Origin: Bathynomus jamesi
Taxonomy: Eukaryota; Arthropoda; Malacostraca; Isopoda; Cirolanidae
NCBI GenBank assembly: GCA_023014485.1
Contig: JAJOZX010009427.1
Span: 38,501-102,500, forward strand
Direction of reading: 5' to 3'
Length of the DNA: 64,000 nucleotides
Shown in pieces: positions 55,935 to 64,000 of this stretch. A model generated the notes under the pieces. The model saw only the letters and a program-made list of their open reading frames with translations, did not search any database and was not told where the DNA came from. Within the stretch, counting starts at the first letter, position 1. Each line of letters starts with the position of its first letter. The translations under genes were made by a program, and so were the position numbers.

Positions 55935-56189
55935 GGTGTTTCATAAATTAAAAGTTTGGAAACATTTTAATCCACATGGATCCCCTTGTCCATTTGCTGA
56001 GGAGACTGATAAACCGAAATATTAATTCAATAGTTTAAAGTTTACGGGTCCCAGTTTGATGCTCTGGCAGATCATAAACGGAAAAAATTAAACAAAAATC
56101 TGTCAATAATTTTTATTCAACAAACGAGTACCATTTCACTACACATTTTCACAAAGATACAAAAAACATAACCTCTTCTTGCGAATCAT

Positions 56190-57019
56190 TTGTCCATGAA
56201 ATCCTTCTTGGTTTTATTCGGGTATTTCGCCCTATGCTGCATCACAATTTTGAGCAAATACTGCTTCTGCTCTTCGTTCTTCGTCAGAGAACAGTTGAAC
56301 TCTTTGGTGAGCGCGATGGCTCTTTCGGCCCGATCGTAGGTAGTCGTCACATCCTGTGAGATCAGATTCCTGCGTCGCTTCTTGGTATTTCCCTTGGAGG
56401 ATGGAAAACTTCCACGGTTGGGTCAACGACATCTGAGTCAGTCCTCTGACGAAGTTGAAATCACTAAAGCCCCCGATCTTCTGCAGCTCTGCTTCCTTCC
56501 TGGCCTTCTCCTGTTGTTCCTTAATCTTGTCCAGCCTCTTCCTTTCCTAATCTCCTTATAGTGAAGCTTCATGTCAACAGGGCCCATGCTGCAGGAATTT
56601 GGATCTTCACGCTGCATGTCGAGAAAGTGGATGTCCTCCTATTCTTCATCATTTCCTTAGCCTGTGAATGAGCAATGTCCATGATCTCCTTCGCTATTGC
56701 CTCCTTGAACATCGCCTCCTTCACTCGGAAGGACTCTGCTTTATGTGACTTGTGCTTCACAAGCCGGTCGTATTCCTTGAGAAGGGATTCCATCTTCCTC
56801 AAGGCCGAATCTCGACGCATCATGGGGATTCTCGCTCTCTCCCAAAAATATGAGACAGGCATCCAGGCACAGGTTCAGGCATTTAGTACGTCCAAATTTT
56901 TGCTCCTTTTGGTGGTAAAAGTACTTTTGAGTACTTGCAACTGAGTTGGAAGGCCACTGATGTGATGTTCGCATCCGTCTGGCAATAAGAAACACTTCTG
57001 TTTTCGCTCTGGTAGACAC
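56190..57019 (-). pseudogene. Transposon gene of uncharacterised family, frameshifted
   Basis: The exon starts after a good acceptor (TTTTCTTTTCCAG near 57021). Pieces in order: YCQTDANITSVAF, LLPPKGAKIWTY, KCLNLCLDACLIF, WERARIPMMRRDSALRKMES, KEIMDIAHSQAKEMMKNRR, a basic region near 56520-56560, then QVQLFSDEERRAEAVFAQN-type sequence near 56280. I recognise the CLDxCLIF...ARIP pattern from a group of uncharacterised proteins common in arthropod and cnidarian repeats. Possibly a DNA-binding accessory protein. At least two frame changes (near 56885 and 56850) and a stop at 56883. Confidence 0.5.
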
Positions 57020-57092
57020 CTGGAAAAGAAAACAAAACTAAATAATTCCACAGAAATAATTTCACATCGTAATTAATTTCATTAATTAAATA

Positions 57093-57277
57093 AGAAAAGC
57101 AGTAACTGGGACTCGAACCAGTGTCATAGCCGTTTGGCGGCATCGCTCAAGTCGGCGTACACAGCACGCTATCCACTACACCATATAGGGAGTGGATAGC
57201 GTGCTGTGTACGCCGACTTGAGCGATGCCGCCAAACGGCTATGACACTGGTTCGAGTCCCAGTTACTGCTTTTCTTT
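57093..57277. repeat. Perfect 86-bp palindrome of tRNA-like sequence
   Basis: Arms 57093-57178 and about 57190-57275 are identical by eye when inverted, with a 12-bp spacer. Each arm holds a tRNA-like order: A box GTAGTGGATAGC and B box GGTTCGAGTCC about 55 bases apart. No acceptor-stem pairing was found, so a tRNA-derived SINE or tRNA pseudogene is likelier than a gene. Confidence 0.75.
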
Positions 57278-57774
57278 ATTTATAAAACTGATACGTGTAC
57301 ATACGTTCTCTTTGACAATTCATTAATTAAATAAAATTTCAATACCGCAGTAAAATCATTAATTAGTATCATAAATAATTACCAGCTTAGTTGTCCAATA
57401 TGCAACAGACTAATTAATTTCATGTAATATTAATAATAAATATCACTACCACAGTAAAATGACAGAAATTAAATAATAATAAATTTCAATACCACAGTAA
57501 AATGAGATAATTAGTAGCATATATAATTACCTCCATAGTTGTCCAATAGGCTATACAACACGACCGCTCAAGTTGACGAAGGAAACCGTCTTCACTGCAG
57601 GCAGGCGAGAAATGAACTGACAAAAAGTCGTCAAAGTTGGGGACCTCTAAATGCAGCGCGATCTGGTTCAAACTTGCACAAACGTGTTTTCTTGTTCTTT
57701 AGAATACGGAGAAACGTGTGGATTAAAACTCCAAGCTCATTTTTATTTTACCCTATAGGTATGAAACACCCTAA

Positions 57775-58157
57775 TATATATATGCATCGCTTGAAACGCA
57801 TGCGCTAGAGCTCTGCCCATTTTATGACGTGTCTATGATGTCATTATCTTTCAACCAATCCCGAATACAGACGGCAAAAACGGCCTCCAGCAGCCTCAGA
57901 TGTCCTCGGAGGCCAACGCCACATAGCCTATGTTCTTCCCCTGCCTCAGTTACCCCTATCCCCCAAGTCTCATCCAAATCAGACTAGTGGTTTGGCCGGC
58001 CATAAATAACAAAGTTCGCAGTTCGACCGTCACAAATATAGATACTGTATGTAGATAGAAACACACTGGAATTAGAGAAAAGGCAGATTCTGTACCGTTC
58101 CAACTGTGGTGGGACAAGGGGCCATGAAAACGAAAATAGAATATACTCTCAGAATAC
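57775..58157. other. Non-coding region
   Basis: Mixed composition (GGCCTCCAGCAGCC etc.), no gene or repeat identified. Confidence 0.5.
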
Positions 58158-58430
58158 AGTTTAAGGATATATGATTTAAGGATATATGGGATCACCTGAA
58201 GATCCATCACCCCCAGCCTTTTTTAGTAAGCTTTATAAGGCTAACTAACGAAATATAACGACTTAACCTAACCAATCGTTAGGTCAACTGTACGCCCTTG
58301 ACGATTGGTTAGGTTAGGTCGTGATATTTTCGTTAGTTAGCCTTATAAAGCTAACTAAAAAAGCTGTGGTGACGGATTTTCAGGTGATCCGATATATGAT
58401 TATCCTTAAACTTTAAGGATATATGATTAT
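58158..58430. mobile_element. Foldback (MITE-like) element
   Basis: Left half GGATCACCTGAAGATCC, AGCCTTTTTTAGTAAGC, TTATAAGGCTAACTAACGAA, TAACCTAACCAATCG is repeated inverted in the right half (CGATTGGTTAGGTTA, TTCGTTAGTTAGCCTTATAA, TTTTCAGGTGATCC). Arms are about 105 bp with a centre near 58290. Outer TTTAAGGATATATGAT words also match. Confidence 0.75.
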
Positions 58431-58595
58431 CCTCAAACTTGTCAACCCTTTCTTGCATACTGGTGTCCCCTATAAGACAGAATAAATAAACTGGACGTTA
58501 TGCAAAGAATGGTTAGAAAAAAGAATGTAATCTGTTGAAAAATAAGTTGTGAGGGTAAGGTAACTATCAAGGATAAATTAGTAAGTATTTCATAA

Positions 58596-60592
58596 TGTCA
58601 AGAGGCAGAGGTTCCTGGAAATTCGCACATTTCACAAAAGGTCGAACTATTGGACTTTAGGAAAAATAGAGCAAAGTCTAAGGGGAATTTTTCGAAGATT
58701 TTCCATTAACACAGTCATGGTACAATTTAAGAATACCCAGGAATACAACAGCTGCCGTCCAGATACACTGGAAAAAACGCTTCGTGACGTCAAAAGAAGT
58801 GCAGAAACGAATCCTTGCCAAACCGCTGCTGAATTGGTTGTTCAAGCTAAAGTTATCTTTAGGATCATCAGACGATATCTTCATGACATGGGCTACTTTT
58901 CAGAGCAGCTAGAAGGAGGTCCATCCATGCTCACCTTTCACAACACTGCCCGTCGGAAGCAGTAGGCCGCATCGATGATCAAATCAGGGCTGGGTACCAG
59001 CAATATAAATTATACTGGTATTGGTACGACAATTTTTAACTCAGTTGGTACTGGTACTGGTATTTGTGACTAAGTGGTACTGATATTACCAACTTTCCAA
59101 AATGGTACTGGTACTGGTACTAGTTGTGGTATTGGCTAATACCTTTATACATCTAGAATCTACTTTTAATATTACAAAAATGAAATACTATTTTTATATA
59201 TGCATAATTAAAGAAAAATTTTAACCTTCTGATCACCGTACAATCTATCTTTAATATTGCCAAAATGAAATACTAGCCATTTCTTATATCATATATGAAT
59301 ACGGTAACTAAATAAAATTTATAACCCTTTTTATCACTTGTAAAAAAAAGTTTAAATCATTTTAGTGAAATTAGAAAAAACTTTTTCTGCTTCAGTTAAG
59401 ATCACTAGACTTCAAAAGCAAAATTTTATTTAAGGTTTCTGATAAAGATGACCAAATTATTGAGAGTGAAGTGCGTAGATGTAAAGAGCCTCTCCACGCT
59501 GATTTGAATTGAAGGTATGGCAGAAACTATTTGAGCAGCTTCTACTAAAGGATTTGGTCGTTTGGCTTCCCGTTTTATAAATTCAGTAATAAAAATAAAG
59601 ACAGAATAGTTATTATAGGCCTAGAGCAGCATGGAACTTGAGGAAGGTTACCTGAAAAGGATCAGGCTATGGTTGGTGTTTTAAATGAAAATACCAACAA
59701 AATACCACGAGATTATGTAGTATACCAGCTGTTTTTAAGAGGCAAGGGTACTGGTACTGGTATTTGAAACTTTAAATGAGTGGTACTTGTACTGGTATTA
59801 AAATCTAACTGGTAGTTACTGGTATTTGGTACTAATATTGGTATTGGTTCCCAACCCTGGATCAAATATGATTCTGACTTTTGAAACATCGTAATCTTCT
59901 CGGATAAGTCTCGAGTTGCTTCATTTTTTGACAGCGGGCGTGTGAGTATAGAAGCGTCCATCCCATGAATTTTCTCTGAGGCATCTACAAGCTACGGTAA
60001 AACATAAAGGACTTTCTGTAAGGTTGTGGGGTGGAATTTGGATCAATGGATGAACAAAGCTGCTGATGGTCTGCGCAAGAACTGTTAATTCTGCTACTGT
60101 AAATATGTAAAAATCCTGGAAGATGGTCTTTTACCCATTTATTTCAATGAAAATGTATGTCCACACCAAAGTGTATTCACAGAAGATGGCACTCAAGATC
60201 ATGTCGCTCGTGCTACGTAGACGCAGCATGACAGTCATGGGACTGAACGTTTTCCATGGTCAGATCAAGCCCATGATATGAATTCAATAGAACATGAGTG
60301 GTACATGCTAGATAGGTCATTAAGGAAGCGGCAACCATAGCCTACATCCAAGAAAAGCTTCGTCAAAGCCAAAAAAGAAGAATGGACTACAATACCTCAA
60401 AACAAATGGCAAAGCTCAACAATGGAATGCCAGAATATATGTCAGCTTTACTTAATGCAAAGGTTAATGCAACACGATTCTAAATATTATACATTGATTC
60501 AATAAATCTGTTATTATTTATTGGCTTTTATTATCAAATCAAAAAGCTTTGAAAAAACCAAAGGTTTCTATTTACTTTTGTCAACCCTCTGG
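58596..60592 (+). pseudogene. Tc1-type transposase, heavily decayed, split by a hAT MITE
   Basis: The plus-strand N-terminal region (MSRGRGSWKFAHFTKGRTIG, then LRDVKRSAETNPCQTAAELV, RRYLHDMGYFSE) is followed by the MITE at 58985-59859. After it: VIFSDKSRVASFFDSGRV (first Asp), VFTEDGTQDHVARAT (second Asp) and DQAHDMNSIEHEWYMLDRSL (final Glu). Many stops and shifts. The sequence end TACTTTTGTCAACCCTCTGG is typical of Tc1-type termini. Confidence 0.75.
58985..59859. mobile_element. 875-bp hAT MITE with 8-bp TSD
   Basis: Ends CAGGGCTGGGTACCAG and (inverted) CAGGGTTGGGAACCA match. The direct repeat GATCAAAT flanks it (58977-58984, 59860-59867). Subterminal DNA is made of GGTACTGGTACTGGTAT-like units on both sides. 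No coding capacity. Confidence 0.9.
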
Positions 60593-60611
60593 ATATATAT
60601 ATATATAATAT

Positions 60612-60786
60612 AAACGGTGAGGAGCGCCAGAAACTGGCATAGCGCTCAGGCCAACTAATGTGGACTATTGTTCTAAATCCCGGATTATTATTATCAGCAC
60701 CATCGGGAGTCGAACCCCTGGTCTCAGCATCCTTACTTCGATTATAGGAAAACGGTGTTACTCATTGAGCTACGGACGCTGGCATA
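60612..60786 (-). mobile_element. tRNA-derived SINE
   Basis: Minus strand: GCGTCCGTAGCTCAATGAGT (A box TAGCTCAATGAG), B box GGGTTCGACTCCCG about 45 bases later, then a body of about 105 bp (ATAATAATCCGGGATTTAG, GGCGCTCCTCACCGTT) ending at TA repeats. The head lacks a matching acceptor 3' strand, so it is a SINE and not a tRNA gene. Confidence 0.7.
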
Positions 60787-61063
60787 TATCTACTCTTTTA
60801 TTCCTACTCCATTTGTGACGAACGCAGAGAATTTCTACTTTTTTTTTTTAAAGTTGATCCGTGATTTCTTTCATGTCCGATAAATTTCCAAGCATGTGCA
60901 GAAAGTGCGCGACCATGACTTTTTTCAAGAACGAAATTTTTACAGGTTTCGGAGGTTAAGATCGAATCTGAACTATTTCCTCTTCGACTCTAACTCTCTT
61001 TCGCTCTCTGTCCTCAGTAGTGAGTTCTTTCCAGTTTTGTCTAGTGAAATTTTTAGGTTCAAT
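60787..61063. other. Non-coding region
   Basis: No gene recognised; may contain the decayed continuation of the ADCK5-like pseudogene. Confidence 0.5.
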
Positions 61064-61785
61064 TTAGTTATAAAATTCATTTTCTTTCCTGTCTGACCCT
61101 TCTGGTCCTATACAGCGCTGAGAGACGAACATACAGAAGAACCTGTACCCGCCATTGACTCCGAGTTCGATGGAATATTTTCCCATGCCTTCGTGATCTC
61201 TGTTCTTCCAAAGGCGGCAAAGCGGCTGTAGAATTTGAAATTTGAATAGGAAGCTTCTCTTACAATCCACGGTCCGGCAACACAAACTCCGCGTCTTCTC
61301 TATTAAACTTTTGGATAAAGATGTTCCCGGGGTGAGGATCTGCGTGGATGAATCCAATATGAAAGAACCGTTCAGCAAATGCTGTGATCATCTTCGTATC
61401 GATATCTCTGAGAGAGAGAAACTTGCCTTCTTTACACTTTCTGTCACTACCTCTCATGTCATGAATGAATTCCGTTGTCAACACTCCTGTTGCCGTGAGA
61501 TCCTAAAGATTCCAGAATATTTTTGGTAAGTGAATGAACTTGAATTTCTTGAGCTGTCGGACACATTCTTTTCCATTCCTCCCTTCATTTACAAAGTCTA
61601 GTTCTTGTTCGAGAGTGTCTCGAAGGTCATTTAAACCGCATTTGAAAGCAAATTTCGGATGCATAATCTGAATTATTTCTAAAAGTACTTGAACAGTTGT
61701 GATATATCACTGGTGAATCTATACTGAAGGTAGATGTATTGAACTTTTACCACAAACTTTTCTCTACTCTTAGGTTTGGTAGTGG
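61064..61785 (-). pseudogene. ADCK5-like (aarF domain / UbiB-type kinase) pseudogene
   Basis: Minus-strand pieces follow ADCK5-type kinases in order: KFVVKVQYIYLQYRFTSDIS (about 61760-61690), IIQIMHPKFAF, LNDLRDTLEQELDFVNEGRN (about 61630-61570), KFIHLPKIFWNL, VLTTEFIHDMR, FFHIGFIHADPHPGNIFIQK (catalytic-loop signature, about 61335-61380), then FVLPDRGL where a DHG metal-binding motif is expected, and LCRLWK with FFCMFVSQRC. Defects: an in-frame TAG near 61503, DHG changed to DRG, a stop after it, and a frame change near 61260. Several conserved blocks sit without introns, suggesting a processed or highly reduced copy. ADCK5 acts in or near mitochondria. Confidence 0.7.
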
Positions 61786-61793
61786 AAATCTGA

Positions 61794-61797
<4 letters not shown>

Positions 61798-61829
<32 letters not shown>

Positions 61830-61852
61830 TATAATATATATATATATATATA

Positions 61853-61887
<35 letters not shown>
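61798..61887. repeat. (ATAC)n and (TA)n microsatellites
   Basis: About six ATAC units, then interrupted TA arrays. Confidence 0.95.
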
Positions 61888-61890
<3 letters not shown>

Positions 61891-61970
61891 CAAACAACAC
61901 AAGGAAAAGGAAACACAAAGTCCAGCGCTTCGTGATATATTCACATTATCAAGGAGGAACAGAAAATATT
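61888..61970 (-). mobile_element. Penelope 3'-tail relic with hammerhead-like remnant
   Basis: Minus strand TTGATAATGTGAATATATCACGAAGCGCTGGA-like order (61927-61960) with stem GTGA/TCAC, GAA and AGCGCT, followed by TTGTGTTTCCTTTTCC, parallels the family A tail (AGCGCT...CTGTGTTTCCTTTT). The core CTGANGA is degraded. Only this tail remains. Confidence 0.45.
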
Positions 61971-62008
61971 TTGTGATTCTAGTGCATTATATATATATAT
62001 ATATATAT

Positions 62009-63387
62009 AACTCAGAAAAAATTCAATGATAACCAACACGGGTTTCGATCAGGCAGATCATGCCTATCACAACTAATGGAACACTACAACAACATTATTG
62101 ATTCACTTGAAAGTAATGAAAACTATGATGTACTATACACAGACTTTGCTAAAGCGTTCGACAAGTGTGACCACGGAATCATAATACATAAACTGAAATA
62201 TATGGGAATAACAGGAAAAGTAGGGAAATGGATATATAATTTCCTTAGTGAGCGGAGGCAAGTCGTTACAGTACAAGGAGTATCTTCATCAGAATCACAG
62301 GTCCTCAGCTCAGTACCACAAGGAACAGTATTAGCTCCACTACTCTTCATAATCATGCTAACTGACATAGATGAGGACGTTACCAGAGACAGCACAGTAA
62401 CATCCTTTGCGGATGACACAAAGATCAGTAGAAAAATAAGAAACCCAGAAGACATAGGATCTTTACAAACCGACATAAACAAAATCTACAAGTGGACTGA
62501 AGACAACAATATGAAGTTTAACACCGAGAAATTTCAGCTATTACGGTACGGAAAAAGAGAAGACCTAAAGTGCATGGACTATTATACCCCAAATGGACAG
62601 GAAATTCAGAGAAATTCCAGAGCAGGAGATTTAGGGGTTGTAATGACAGATGATGCGAAATTTGAAACACAAAATAAGATTGCAGTAAACAGAGCAAAGA
62701 GAATAACGGGTCAGATATTGAGAACCTTTAAACGAAGGGATAGGAATGTAATGATTCCTCTACTGAAAACCCTGATCATACCCAAATTAGAATACTGCTC
62801 GGTCCTAACTTCCCCATATAAAAAAGAAGACATTAGACAGCTGGAGGGGATCCAAAGAAGCTTCACAGCCAAGATCAATGGGTGCAAAGAACTAAATTAC
62901 TGGGAAAGGTTACGAGAACTAGACCTATATTCACTGGAAAGGAGAAGAGAGAGATACACCATTATTTACACTTGGAAAATAATGGAGAAACTAGTCCCTA
63001 ATCTTACTCTGAATCCCATAACTCCCCAAACAACGATGGAAAGTAGAAGCGGTAGACTGTGTCGTATTCCCAAATTGAAGGCGAGACAGGGAACATCCTT
63101 AACCCTGAAAGAAAATAGTTTTGTAGTGAGAGAACCAAAACTGTTTAATCAGTTGCCCAAAGACCTAAGAAACACGAAGGGAGTTGCAGTGGAAATCTTC
63201 AAAAGAAGACTAGACGCCTGGCTCAGAACAATCCCCGATGAGCAGGGCGTACCTGGCTATGTGAGGTGGAGAGCGCAAGAATCCAACTCACTACTTCACC
63301 AGGCCAACTCGAGAGGAGGGGCGACAAGCTTGACCTTCGCGAAATGAGAAATCATCGCGCGGAACCTTTGTAAGGTTGTAAGGTAAG

Positions 63388-63390
<3 letters not shown>
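62009..63390 (+). mobile_element. 5'-truncated LINE ending in (TA)n
   Basis: The 3' UTR is very short: coding stops at 63347, then GTAAGGTTGTAAGGTAAGGTG runs into (TA)n at 63391. Related 3' ends at 44228-44301 and 54300-54370 also stop at (TA)n, so the tail is a family trait. Confidence 0.8.
62010..63347 (+). CDS. LINE reverse transcriptase, 5'-truncated, open reading frame
   Basis: Open from 62010 (frame continues upstream of the first Met at 62076) to TGA at 63345-63347, about 445 codons. RT motifs: NQHGFRSGRSC, YTDFAKAFDKCDHGII (motif A), SSVPQGTVLAPLLF, SFADDTKISRK (catalytic FADD, about 62405-62420), and the post-RT block PLLKTLIIPKLEYCSVLTSP with a C-terminal FVVREPKLFNQLPKDLR. This is the best-preserved LINE here. 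The endonuclease and first RT motifs are missing through 5' truncation at the (TA)n at 62008. Jockey/CR1-like by motif style. Confidence 0.85.
   Translation, partial: TQKKFNDNQHGFRSGRSCLSQLMEHYNNIIDSLESNENYDVLYTDFAKAFDKCDHGIIIHKLKYMGITGKVGKWIYNFLSERRQVVTVQGVSSSESQVLSSVPQGTVLAPLLFIIMLTDIDEDVTRDSTVTSFADDTKISRKIRNPEDIGSLQTDINKIYKWTEDNNMKFNTEKFQLLRYGKREDLKCMDYYTPNGQEIQRNSRAGDLGVVMTDDAKFETQNKIAVNRAKRITGQILRTFKRRDRNVMIPLLKTLIIPKLEYCSVLTSPYKKEDIRQLEGIQRSFTAKINGCKELNYWERLRELDLYSLERRRERYTIIYTWKIMEKLVPNLTLNPITPQTTMESRSGRLCRIPKLKARQGTSLTLKENSFVVREPKLFNQLPKDLRNTKGVAVEIFKRRLDAWLRTIPDEQGVPGYVRWRAQESNSLLHQANSRGGATSLTFAK

Positions 63391-63438
<48 letters not shown>
63391..63438. repeat. (TA)n microsatellite at LINE 3' end
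   Basis: About 24 TA units. Confidence 0.95.
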
Positions 63439-63441
<3 letters not shown>

Positions 63442-64000
63442 AACGACGCTTATTTTTATTGGAAATATTTTCATCGGCTTCTCATCTTTCATGTATGATT
63501 GGAATTATTTCACCCAAAACTGAGATTTCGTCGCAAATACATTTCGCCTGAATTTTATAACAGTTCTGCAGACTTATGTAGAATTCTGTTAAGGTGATTG
63601 ATTATTATTATTTTTTTTTTCAGTTTCTCTTATCAGATAAACCTGCGGCACTTTTAAACAGTGTATTTATTGTTTTAGGCAAATTATGTTCAAGCACGTA
63701 CAGAAGCCCTGTCATAGTAAAGCATTCAAATTAGCACTTGTCACGCATAAGTAAAAATCATTTTGATGGTAATTAATCTTTTGCAAAGAAATAACGTTAT
63801 ATGAAGGTCATTTCAGGCATTTAAATGCGTTACTATTATGGTGTTTTTACATTCTCAACAGTTTAAGAAGACGTTTGTCCAGAAACTGATGAAGGGAAAA
63901 AGTGTAAATACTTTAAAATTTTTAATTAATATTCATCTACAATAAACGTAATTCCCTTTAAATGAATTACAAAAATATGTTGAATTAATGTTATATGGAA
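63439..64000. other. Non-coding region to window end
   Basis: AT-rich with a T-run near 63610. No gene or element recognised. Confidence 0.6.

Larger units (their letters stand above)
55931..57774 (-). mobile_element. 1.84-kb DNA transposon with 15-bp TIRs
   Basis: Ends TTAGGGTGTTTCATA and TATGAAACACCCTAA are perfect inverted repeats, with (TA)n on both sides. It holds a minus-strand spliced, broken gene and a tRNA-like palindrome in its intron region. The superfamily is unresolved; TA flanks would fit Tc1/mariner-type insertion but the gene is not a recognisable DDE transposase. Confidence 0.7.

Noticed and set aside
57093..57277. Functional tRNA genes
   Set aside because: A and B boxes are present, but the 5' and 3' ends do not pair into an acceptor stem.
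60612..60786. Functional tRNA gene on the minus strand
   Set aside because: GCGTCCG at the 5' end has no complementary 3' strand; the sequence continues into a SINE body.
61242..61529. 95-codon plus-strand ORF
   Set aside because: It is the antisense shadow of the ADCK5-like kinase signature on the minus strand.

Overview
This window looks like a repeat-dense stretch of a metazoan nuclear genome, most likely an arthropod and possibly a crustacean (low confidence). The evidence is the mix of elements: Penelope-like retroelements, a Polinton/Maverick, Tc1/mariner, hAT and CACTA-like DNA transposons, jockey/CR1-like LINEs, tRNA- and 5S-derived SINEs, and very many long (TA)n, (CA)n, (GA)n and (ATT)n microsatellites. 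There is no operon-like coding and no ribosome binding sites; several element genes carry GT..AG introns. I see no intact host gene. The only host-derived coding relic is an ADCK5-like (UbiB/ABC1 atypical kinase) pseudogene near 61.1-61.8 kb.

Layout. 1-0.55 kb: end of a DD41D Tc1/mariner transposase. 1.0-5.8 kb: two head-to-head Penelope-like copies (family A) with RT and GIY-YIG domains and a hammerhead-like 3' motif. 5.9-6.1 kb: a MITE. 6.4-12.15 kb: a second Penelope family (B), with pseudo-LTRs, a full minus-strand unit and an inverted plus-strand copy. 12.2-14.0 kb: decayed LINE. 14.3-15.7 kb: a second DD41D transposon. 16.0-17.3 kb: LINE piece split by a hAT derivative.

17,288-36,623 is a 19.3 kb Polinton/Maverick. 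It is delimited by 5'-AG...CT-3' ends, terminal inverted repeats of about 440 and 530 bp, and a perfect 6-bp target duplication (CACGTA). It holds a packaging-ATPase relic, a type-B DNA polymerase pseudogene and several unassigned ORFs. It has been filled with later insertions: a 3.0 kb CACTA-like element, a mariner, a BED-finger hAT derivative, a 372-bp hAT MITE and a 3.2 kb hAT element inside the polymerase gene.

36.6-40.1 kb: LINE relics and a second Polinton-end relic. 40-49 kb: mostly non-coding with microsatellites, a foldback element and a 5S-derived SINE. 49.1-54.4 kb: two Tc1-type deletion derivatives, one riding in a 1.06 kb duplication inside a LINE that also carries a foldback MITE. 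54.9-57.8 kb: a palindromic Tc1 relic and a 1.84 kb transposon with a perfect tRNA-like palindrome. 58.2-60.6 kb: decayed Tc1 with a hAT MITE inside. 60.6-63.4 kb: SINE, ADCK5 pseudogene, Penelope tail relic and a LINE whose 3' coding half is open.

Almost every coding relic is frameshifted. Many indels sit in homopolymers and differ between near-identical copies, so some may be assembly errors. All family calls come from reading motifs, not from database searches.
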